From NCBI GenBank assembly GCA_035041965.1, contig JAPYMA010003049.1, positions 62,001 to 126,000 on the forward strand: a DNA stretch of 64,000 nucleotides, given 5' to 3'. The position numbers and the translations under genes are program-made. How positions within the stretch are numbered: the first letter of the stretch is position 1; each line of letters begins with the position of its first letter. The notes under the pieces are model-generated. The model saw only the letters and a list, made by a program, of their open reading frames with translations. It did not search any database and was not told the origin of the DNA. This document shows, one piece after another, positions 51,801-61,212 of this stretch. The DNA comes from Anisakis pegreffii. Lineage: Eukaryota; Nematoda; Chromadorea; Rhabditida; Anisakidae.

Positions 51801-52380
51801 ATGTTTTTTATATATCCTCAAAGGCTAGTTGTTGTCGTTCTATGTTTCGCGATACCATTGACAAATGTTGTCTCTGCATTATCAACTAAACATGCCGAGC
51901 GCTCTAGTGTTGCAGTGATCAGCAATCTCGAGTGTTCTTTTTTCGTCCTTGACTTTCTTCACCCCCAACTTTTCCAGATTTGTCGGGGATCCCCGACAAA
52001 TCTGAAAAAGTTGGGAGTGAGGAAAGTCAAGGAAATTTTCGAGGATTTTCCTCGAAAATCAATATAATTGGATTAAAGCATCAAAAACGCGAACTCGAAG
52101 CGCTTTCATCAGCAATGTTCGCATCAATTTAACTGTTCCGGATACTACGGTTGCGTTATTTAAGTTTGTTGCTTCCGTATGCAGCGGTCATGAGGATGTC
52201 TGCACAGCAACGGCTCAGCAGGAAACAAGAGGGGGAAGGTTTAAATCAGAGGCAGTGTGCGTGGGAGTATTTTCATTTGTCAGAGGAAAAAGGTGTATTT
52301 GTGACGTGTGGAATGATTTCCATAATGAAACAGTCATCAATAAAAGAGCCTCTCGACCGCCTACGTTCGGTCCATGCTGA
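51801..52380 (+). CDS. Candidate small secreted protein gene (unrecognised)
   Basis: Starting 88 bases after the arrestin stop, an ATG at 51801 opens a frame with a convincing signal peptide (MFFIYPQRLVVVVLCFAIPL, then TNVVSA). After an interval holding the palindrome, an acceptor CATCAG at 52107-52112 precedes an 88-codon frame (52114-52380) beginning NVRINLTVPDTTVALFKF and containing seven cysteines (for example CSGHEDVC, KRCICDVWND, TFGPC), ending in a stop. No clear donor joins the two parts, and a different frame is open over 52151-52483, so the model is speculative. If the gene is real, its closeness to the arrestin gene could mean joint transcription. I do not recognise a family. Confidence 0.2.
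51947..52032. repeat. Near-perfect 86-base palindrome without spacer
   Basis: Two 43-base arms, CCTTGACTTTCTTCAC... and its complement ending ...GAGGAAAGTCAAGG, meet at GGGGATCCCC. They pair at 40 of 43 positions; all three differences are transitions. A second small hairpin follows at once (about 52036-52060, TTTTCGAGG/CCTCGAAAA with a five-base loop). It lies 235 bases after the arrestin stop. Confidence 0.9.
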
Positions 52381-53257
52381 AAAGGCCGATGTATCGAAGA
52401 AGAAAGGGAAAGTCATGCGTAGTGAAAATGCAGTTCAAAAGCTCCATTTTCTGAGAAAGTTCGAGAGCCGGAGACGGGGATGAGATTGAGTTTTGACTTC
52501 GAAACTCCTCAACTCGACCTTTTTGTGTCCCTGCAACACTGCTCTGCACCGTTATGAATCAGTCACGAATAAACTAAGTACTAATACTTAGAGATCGTTT
52601 ACAAAAAAGCAGCAAAAATATTTTATAGTTATTGAATCATTGTAAAAGCAATCATTTGAAAACGTAAGAAAAACCAACATGTACATGTAGGAATTGCAAA
52701 CGAAACGTAACATGGTAATGACTAAAATACTGCAATCGTTACAGTGATAAACCTATCAACATCATACAAAAATACAGTGAAATGCATCAGTCCCTAATTC
52801 ACCTGTAATGATACTATAATACAACAAAATGAAAAACTCTGAATCGGCACATTACAAAAACATATTGAACTAATCATGTGAAATCTTCTACTGTTATTTT
52901 AAGGGACAAAAAGAAGTTCGAATAGCAAATAAATTCTCAGATAAATTCATTTGCAGTTATCATGTATCAGTGGTAAACGATGATTAGGGTTTTGACCGAT
53001 TTAAGCATCACTGATATTGCTGACGTTTCGGCTCGTTAAACTATATCACAGCACGATGGAATTGAAAGAATAAAATACAGAGTTTGGCTTAACAAGTCGA
53101 GACGTCAGCAATGTTAATAAACGTTATTGTCTATTTGTCCTATTCAAAAACACGGCGTTTAAATATGGTTTCAACCCGAACAATCATTTATCTTTCAATA
53201 CTGAAAACATGCGCCTATGTAATAAGAGTGTCACAAGAGCCATCCAACCACTTAGTA

Positions 53258-53817
53258 CAGTGCTTCTCAACCTTTTTTGTCCTCCGCATGCCCTAAAAAT
53301 TTCAACATGTCCTCGCACTCCCTATGTCGCGGCTAGCGCGAAAAGCTGGCATGAAATGATGATAGTATTTAAAGAAGATAGTACTTAAATAAAATAGAAA
53401 TGATTGAGCATTGGGCCGATAGTACTGGTGTAATGGTAGGCTTTGAGGATTCGATCTGTTCAGAAGGCATGAGTTCGATTCCGAGTTGGTCCAAAATCTT
53501 TAACGCATTTCGACATCATTAAAGAGGCAATGAAGAGGGCTTAGTTGCGACACCCTACAACAACAATTAAAATGTCCTCACAACACCCACTCCGTACTCA
53601 CTTGTTCATAGTGTAGATCAATGTGTACCACTACAGCACGTTCCGTCCTTTTCAAAAATATGTACATTACAGTCCATCCTCGCCTACTTTATACAATGTA
53701 TGTGTTGAACACCGTCCTCGCCTACTTTAATGTATAAAAAATGAAATCTTATCTCGCACCCCTTGGAATACCATCTCGCACCCGTTGGGGGTACGAACAC
53801 TCCCGGTTGAGAAACTG
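53258..53817 (+). mobile_element. Longest hAT-like short element, copy 4
   Basis: A 560-base element starting CAGTGCTTCTCAACC and ending CGGTTGAGAAACTG, the clearest terminal motifs of the family. Flanks ACTTAGTA and TTAGCATC share only TTAG. The interior has CTCACAACACCCACTC (reverse of the shared GAGTGGGTGTTGTGAG) and CTCGCACCCC, and a tRNA-like block at 53413-53493 absent from the other copies. The right part matches the reverse complement of copy 1. It encodes no protein. Confidence 0.7.
53413..53493 (+). pseudogene. tRNA-like sequence inside hAT-like element
   Basis: The ends GGGCCGA and TTGGTCC form a seven-base acceptor-like stem (two G-T wobbles) followed by A. TAGTACTGGTGTAATGGTAGG resembles the D arm with box A, and GAGTTCGATTCC is a near-perfect box B. 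The T stem barely pairs and the anticodon region is about ten bases too long, so a working tRNA is unlikely. It is best read as a tRNA-derived pseudogene or SINE head. Confidence 0.45.
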
Positions 53818-54835
53818 TTAGCATCTATCACTTTTTCAGTATTAACAAATGAACGCAAGATATATATTGAGTACACGATGTGAATCTCAGATTCTACGGA
53901 ATTAGCCATCCATTGTGCAAAAACTATTTCTCGTCAACTGTCACAACAGTGACGCAATGAATAAAGCAAATTTATGAGAAGCGTGAGCCGAAGCAGTGAA
54001 TTTCACCATTGTAGATCAACAGGCTTATCGAACCAATTCAACAGCAGAAGAATGAAAGACTTGAGAATGGCGTTGCGAATAACATCACTTAAAAAGTTGT
54101 GCATTGAGTAGCTGTCGTTGTTTTCGAAGAAGGAATAAGAGTATTGAAGAAAGGATGATAAATGCACATGATATCGCTGTGCTGGACAGAATAACACTGG
54201 CTGCAAATTGGATTATTTCAACACATATACCCAAATGAGTGAATAATTTTCGGAAACTGCAAAGCAGTCCAACATTAATTTACGACCTCATTTGATTGAT
54301 CTAGTGATTTTTCACGCAATAAAAATCATCAGCAAGTCGCAAAGTTGCAGAAAAAATCAAAATAAAGTTCATTTAGATGTTGCAGCGCTCAAATGATTTA
54401 ATGCTTTGCATAGCAAATGTAATGTAGGCAACCAAGAAAGAAAAGATTGGTATGAGTGAATAATGGGTTATATGGTGTTAGGAAGGATATCTTGGTGCTG
54501 TCAATTTCATTGATCGTACCGTTTGTGAAACATGTTCTCGAATGGATATTCATACGTATCTCATCGACATTCTTTCTTTCCAACTCCTGCTGTGCTAAAA
54601 CAAATGGTAACTTTTTGTAGCAAATTCGACACTGTTTCATCCTCGATTTTTATACTAAACGACAATTCCTTTTCAAAAACACTGATAAGATCAGCACTGC
54701 ACAAAAGTAATTGCCTTAGAAAGAAAATTCTTGTGTTCATGTCGATGCACTGTTTTGATGCAGTACAAAATTTATCCAGAAAGTCACTTTCTCAAATACG
54801 TCAATCAAAGTTCATAACAGCTGTATATTAAACCA

Positions 54836-57800
54836 CTAACTTGGTGGCGGCCCATCTTCAATGCCAAAAACGGTCAAAATCTGTTCTGGTAGATCGACGT
54901 CGGCGAGATGCGGATTGATTTGGGTTGTAATAATACCTGCAATGCTGTTTTTGAAACATTCCATTTAAAACAACTGAAACAACTACGAGAATTCCATTGA
55001 CAAAGAATCTGCACATGTCACAACAAGTTTCTTGTGTGGAACTGATTATGTGTTATGAGGGCATATGTATTTTCTGTTTGCGAAAAATCGTATATCTTTA
55101 TAGAAAGTGAGACGTCATAGGCGATCGTTTGAAACGTTTGAAACATTTGAAACGTTTTCGAATTATCAAGAACTGCAAAAAAAAACAGCTGAAAGTACGA
55201 TGCGTGTTCAAAGTCATAAGTTCTTGCGAGATCAGGACAGTCATCATCTTCATCACGCATCGCAGCGATTGCTTCACATTACAAATTGGACAACTCAAAA
55301 AAATCATCGTACATATAAAATGAGACAATGCAAATAATTTGATGTAATTCATACTCGTCTTTCTTCGTCTCCTTAAAAGTCGTTTGTATGAAGCGCTCTG
55401 GGTATCCGAAGCAGTCGATTTCAATGCATAGCTGGACAGTTCTTGAGCCGTCGATGAAATTTCCTGTAAAAATACCCATAAAAGTGCAACCGTTCTTAAG
55501 GACAATGCAGATACAATCTCAAAAACCATGAAAAAGTGACTTTCATTATTCGAATTATAAGCGTGATGAAAAAAATTCTCGTTATTCAGTGAAACAATCA
55601 TAGATGAAACATACATCATAAGATGGAGGATTTATACCAGGTGGTGCTGCAACTACATAAGGTTTCTCGTTTGAAACATTTTTTCGACGCGACTGTTCAT
55701 CTGCTGAAAAGTTGATCGAGATAAAATGATGCAAAAAATCTGCACATTAGAAGGAAACTGAACATGAATACTAAATATGATTTTTTGGATTGAATCGAAT
55801 TAATCAGAAATAAAAACGAGTGAATGTGTACCCAACCTGGCTCTGCTTCATTTCCATAGCTGTCTGTTGGCTGAAAGACTGCTGTTGGTGGCTCAGGTGA
55901 TCGTCTGCAATCATTAATTCGCCATTTATTAACAACTTCAAGCAAATTGCTTCACTTGAGACAACTCGATATGGAAGCATATGAAAATACTTTTGACTGC
56001 TTCCATTATTTTCAAAAAATTTCATGCTGTTCGAAACCGATCGCTCTGTTCGCATACACTGTTCACAATGTGCTGGTGACTGAACAAGTAAGCAAACTTA
56101 CCCATCATCAGCTAACTGTTCTGAAGCTTTTCCAGATGGTCTTACTTCAACTTGTGAATTGCAATGTGGCCGCTGAAACGAGATTTGTTCCAGAAATATC
56201 AGAGCAACAAACTTAGTATTGTATGAAAAGCATATTAAAAATTATGTATTGAAGATACCGTTCTGGCGCATCCTTCAGTTGAGTCTTTCAAAGTTAGTTC
56301 CAACTGACAATTAAAATAAAGTGCAGGTCGATCCGCAAATTTGAATACATGCGCTTCTTGCCCAGCTATTAAGTCGTCTACATAATCTAAATCGATCAGC
56401 ACGAACTTGTCAACCGAACATCTGCAATATCAAAAAATTGAAATTTCCATTATATTTCTGTAAACCGATTTTAGCCTATTCAATTGCTTTTTTGTTGCGT
56501 GCTAGTCGATAGTTTAGTCGTACAGATCATCTCAGTTTACCGATTCTAGGCTATACGTGGCATGATCACGAACGTACGGACGTTCAAAGAACCTTACTGA
56601 ATTGTTTCTTGATAGTGAATCTCTCGAAATCTGCCACAATGTTATGCGTTTGATGGTTACCTTTATTCGGTGGATCCAAAAATAGGCACGGCATCAAAAA
56701 AAAGATAGCGGCTTATGGCTACTTCGCTATCGAAAAAATGTTCGCTGAAAAACGCCATTATCTCCGAAGCGCTGTCGCTACTTGCTACTTTGGAACGTTC
56801 GCTTGAAAATTGCAATAGCAACGCTTATTTGCGTCGGAAAAACTTCATTACGCCACTAAACGATTGAAAATTTAAGAAGGAATAATGATAAAATTACCAT
56901 TATTCAACAAAAATAATGATAAAATTTAGATACGATCAAATTTTTCCAAATCGTTTGCAGTACACTTAAACCTTTCCTGCCCAGTTAATAGCACGCTTTT
57001 CGGAGGAATATCTCGATTGCAACTGTACTCACAAAAATATACAAGAAAATACTGCTTAATATGGAGAACGAGAAGCTAACGTACTATATATTGTGCAGCC
57101 ATTGATTTTTTTGTTAACTCATGGATTATTATTACATCGTCTGAGGATGTTTGAGGCTTGGGCAAGGATGGTGGAGCAATTGTTTCTCAATTGATTCTGT
57201 GCTGATAGCTGTTACTGATTCGGATCCATCATAAAGTATCATATTTAATAAATACCACAAGTGTGAGAAGAAAGGTCATCAATGAGAGATGAGTCAACTG
57301 CAGCAAGGGCAAGTTATCGTGGCTAATTCTCAAAACTGCTAAAGGTTGTCAGCGAGAAATCCTCTCAGGAAATAACTAAAGGATGCGACTCTGATTCTTA
57401 TTCAACACCCCATTTCAGTTACTGGTCATACTCTGGGCTCTAGGAGCAGTCTTTTACAAAAATCGTTCACATTTTACGACCCAATACAAGTTAATGCTCA
57501 GAAGAATTGAGTTGGATTCAACAAATAAATTCATTCTAGACTCATCACTATAAGAGATTGCATGTTAGTTTGAGACTAAAATCGAACTGCGCTGGAAGCG
57601 ACTTTCAAGATCAGTCGGGCTTGCCAATAGTGGCGTAAGAACGCGTACAGATTCAAAACATCGTTTACACAAATGAAAGATTTTGAATCCAGAACCGAAT
57701 GGCTAGTTCCTACTCGTCATAACAAGTTTGCGTCCAAAGGTTGGAAGCTAAGGTGCCTCTGCTCTTTAAAGATGCTGGTTACCAAAAGTCGGAACCCTCT

Positions 57801-60800
57801 ATTTATTCTTAATCGTCACCGCCAAAAGCTGTCAACTTTCCGCGTAGACAATGTTCTCCCACCGCAATTCTTCGCCATTTTGCATTAAAAACGTCAAAAA
57901 ATCACATTTCCTACCCCAACTGCCACAATTTTTTGACTGGGGGAACAGGAATAGAACAGAATAAAACACTTTGCCAATAGTGTGGAATAGAAACATCACT
58001 AGTTCTGATAGATGCTCATCTTGATTTTTTAAATAATCCTTATGTGACGAATGTTCAATCTTCCATTCTTTGATAATTACTTCGGAATGTTTTATAAACG
58101 AAAAACGCTCGTTTGCTTTTTGCATGTGTATGATTATTTATGCAAAAAACTTAAGAGCTGTCTAAACTGCTCGACTCCGAATAATAGAATCAACTCACCC
58201 CTGAGCATCTAACACTTGGATGCGCTCACCACCTTGACCGTCATAAACTGTGCATGAATGAACTCTCATACAGTAAATGTCATCAATATCTGACATGCAA
58301 GTCCATTTGTGGTAGATGCTATCTCCAATTTTCGCATATCGAATAGGAGAACCATAAGGACCACTAGACAGGATCTCATATCTGCAATACGCATAGCACT
58401 AAAATCAAACAGGAGGATATGAAAAATTAAACCATATTTCTGATCTAGATCGCACCTACTCCACTAGATTGCATATTATCATAAAAGGATTTTGTTAGAT
58501 AACAGAGGCAAACTTCATCAAAAAATATGCGACGAACTCATACCTGCATAACGGCATCTGGCTCTGCACCTTCAATTCAACTGTTGTCATCATACTGAAA
58601 ATAATATCTTGAAAATTATGATGATAATCATACTTGCAAATTTTGTCGGTGAAAAACTTTCCCTCTTTGTTAGCACTCTTCACATGTAAGATATTTTCAC
58701 AATGAGCTAATGCAACAAAATTTGTTTCGATTTGAGTCTCAAACTGGTTCGCTGCGAATGAGAGATGTAACACTAAATGTACGATGTCCGTGTTGTTGAT
58801 ATGTTTTTCGCATGACTCTGGATGACCGACTGTCATGTTATGTGCACAATTGATTCTTCCTCTTTTCAAAATGCGTTTGTATAATACTTCACATAGATCT
58901 GACTTCATTCAATTCATATCAATGGTAAACTCATTACACAGCTTTTCAGAGAACATAAAAAAACCGAGTGAACAGATAAGTTTGTATTTCAGTCATCAAC
59001 AATTCTGTTGTTCCAATTCAGAAAATTTATGTTTTGTACATTTTTAGGTCAAAAGATGAATTTTTTTGGCAATAAGTTTTCCTTCATTTGTCCGTGCTTT
59101 CTGATTGTACTATTCTTCCTCTGAAAATTCCTGAAGCTTCGAATAAGATGATAAGTGACAAAATGAAGCAGGAATTGGATGAATAGATGAGCGCTGAGAA
59201 TATGCATGCGAAAACCGCTCACCTGACATCGATTTGTTGCGTAACTGTCTTCGTAGCCTCCATATAAAAGCAATTAAGTCGATAAGCACGATCCACTTTT
59301 GTAAGAAAAACCTTCAAGATTAGGTTCTCTGTGAGGCGCTCATGTTAAGCTTTGTCGTTAGATTCATTCTCATAAAGCAAATCATCTTCAGCAAAGAGCA
59401 TGCTTGAGGCAAAGCAGCATTTATTCATGCGCTTGGAGCATTTATTTTAATGATGAAAGTGATTTTTTGGATCCATTAATAAGATAACCAACAAAATGAC
59501 TAACATGATGAAAAGATATTATAATTGTCGTTGAAACACTCACACCGTTATACTGTAAACAAAATTACATGAAACAGCGAAATAAACAGCAACATCGAAA
59601 ACGCAATTTCGATCATGGGAATTGTACATCATGGAATTTCTTTTTGAGCAAAAAATTTCATGAAATTTCTCGATAAAAATTCCACCGAATTAGGCAATCA
59701 CTGTGATCAAGTTACGCAACAAAACCATGGGTAATCAGATGACATAGCCGTGCCTTTTCAGTGATTTAGAAAATATGGTATTATATCTTTCTTCAAAAGC
59801 ATAATTACTCAAACAGCTACAGAGTCAGCTTCATTATCTGAGCTATACGGTAGGTTACTAATTCTGAAAAACTTAGTCTCATTATTATATAAAAATAAAC
59901 AGAAACCTCTCTTGCACGTCGCAATCCACACTGATCAAATTTTACTGAGAATTCGTGCTCATAGCGATCATTTCCAGCCTAAATGTTCAGATAATCAGCG
60001 CTACGTTCACATAATCGCTATTGTCTAGATTTGCAAATTTGATCGTAACAATAGAACTCAATTACTGATTAATTTCTATTTTCAAAATGCCGTTTGTAGA
60101 GTGGTGGTGAAATGAATTGCTTGGTGGTTGTGAAGATATTTAAGTTTGAGATTCAAAGTTTTAGTTATTTTCCTTTCAAACATCATCGTCATTCTACGTA
60201 CTGACTCCTTGGGAAATTTATTTTAATGACAGTAGCACAACTAATGGAAGTTCTGAGGAGTTATCAGCATCACCTGCACACAATCGGCATCTTGAATGTA
60301 ACCCTTAACGAACGTTCGACCAGAAAATGACTGAAGAGTTTTGAAAACAATGGATATGCTCTCTGATTCACATTTGACCACGGGTTCATCTGTAATTTAT
60401 TTCAGTTGTTCAAAGCATTCTCAAAACAGTTTGTTGACATACTTTTAGGAATGCAATTCTGCCAGTTTTCAGTAGAACTGAGTTGTTCCCCAACACTACA
60501 CCAACCTATTTTTCCAAAATTCAATCTGATCGCTTTTGTATGTGACCAGTATGATCAATTTCAGCGTTGCATGTAAACAGTATGATCAATCAATTCAGCT
60601 GATTATTTGCGAACAAACTGAAACTTTGTTGTTCTCCAAATCAGCTCAATACACTCATAAAATTGAGAACTTATTTGACAGAATATCACTGAGTTCAATA
60701 GAACAAATTCAAATCAGAGTTTCGAAAGTGATAGAAAGATCCTAAAGAGCGAAAACAAATCACTTCAGGACAATGAACAACAATAACCTGATATTGAATT

Positions 60801-61212
60801 ATCAATTGAAATAGCGTCGAGATGGCCAGAAACCTGTAAAGCGAACGATGACTAGTGAAACAGTCGAACAAATACAAATTATTATTCTGTGATAATCAAC
60901 TTTCATTGTTCTATTTTGATTGAATAATGTTGAGAAGATGCGACCATTCGATATTTCAGGTTTTCTTTACACCCGTTCATAAGAAGCGGCAAGAGGAAGG
61001 ATGTTAATGATAAATAGTACTAATTATATTCAATGAAGTGTACTTCTAAATGATAACATTGGTTCTATTTTTGATAATATTTACAACAATGGCAACAATG
61101 TTCAGGTTGAATGATGTCGTAAATTTCAATGTAAAATGAATGATTCATGAAATTTGAATTCGTTAACCTTGAGAAGGATGAACAGCGTGATAACAAGAGT
61201 TGTTGAATCCAT
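54836..61212 (-). CDS. Cuticlin-like ZP-domain protein
   Basis: Secreted matrix protein of the nematode cuticlin (CUT/CUTL) family; ZP domains polymerise in cuticle or apical matrix. Minus-strand exons in order: 61168-61212 (signal peptide MDSTTLVITLFILLK, preceded directly by TTTGCAG), 60274-60389, 59907-59978, 59223-59326, 58544-58594, 58199-58381, 56259-56421, 56102-56172, 55837-55904, 55638-55700, 54836-54936. From the second onward they join in phase (330 codons with stop). Seen: ZP-N with four cysteines (VVKCESESISIVF, DADCVQ, FDQCGLRRARE, TKVDRAYRLNCFYMEATKTV); ZP-C with VQSQMPLCRYEILSSGP, YHKWTCMSDIDDIYCMRVHS, CTVYDGQGG, CSVDKFVLIDLDY, GQEAHVFKFADRP, NCQLELTLKD. A basic SRRKN site follows the domain (possible furin cleavage). 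The tail ends EDGPPPS with no membrane span. The first exon ends in phase 0 but the next starts needing one base, so a short exon of 3n+1 bases is missing between 60390 and 61167. Exact paralogue unknown. Confidence 0.88.

Larger units (their letters stand above)
52381..54835. other. Intergenic region, arrestin to cuticlin gene
   Basis: Between convergent genes. It contains the hAT-like copy 4 with its tRNA-like insert. Otherwise I see no supported gene; no AATAAA is evident close to the cuticlin stop on the minus strand. Confidence 0.45.

Noticed and set aside
52151..52483. 110-residue plus-strand open frame
   Set aside because: It has no motif, and the competing frame has more protein-like features (signal-exon neighbour, acceptor, cysteine pattern). 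Neither is certain.
55098..55619. 173-residue minus-strand open frame, the longest single frame in the window
   Set aside because: It lies wholly in the last cuticlin intron. The flanking exons (55638-55700 and 54836-54936) join in phase to a continuous tail and stop without it, and it has no recognisable domain.
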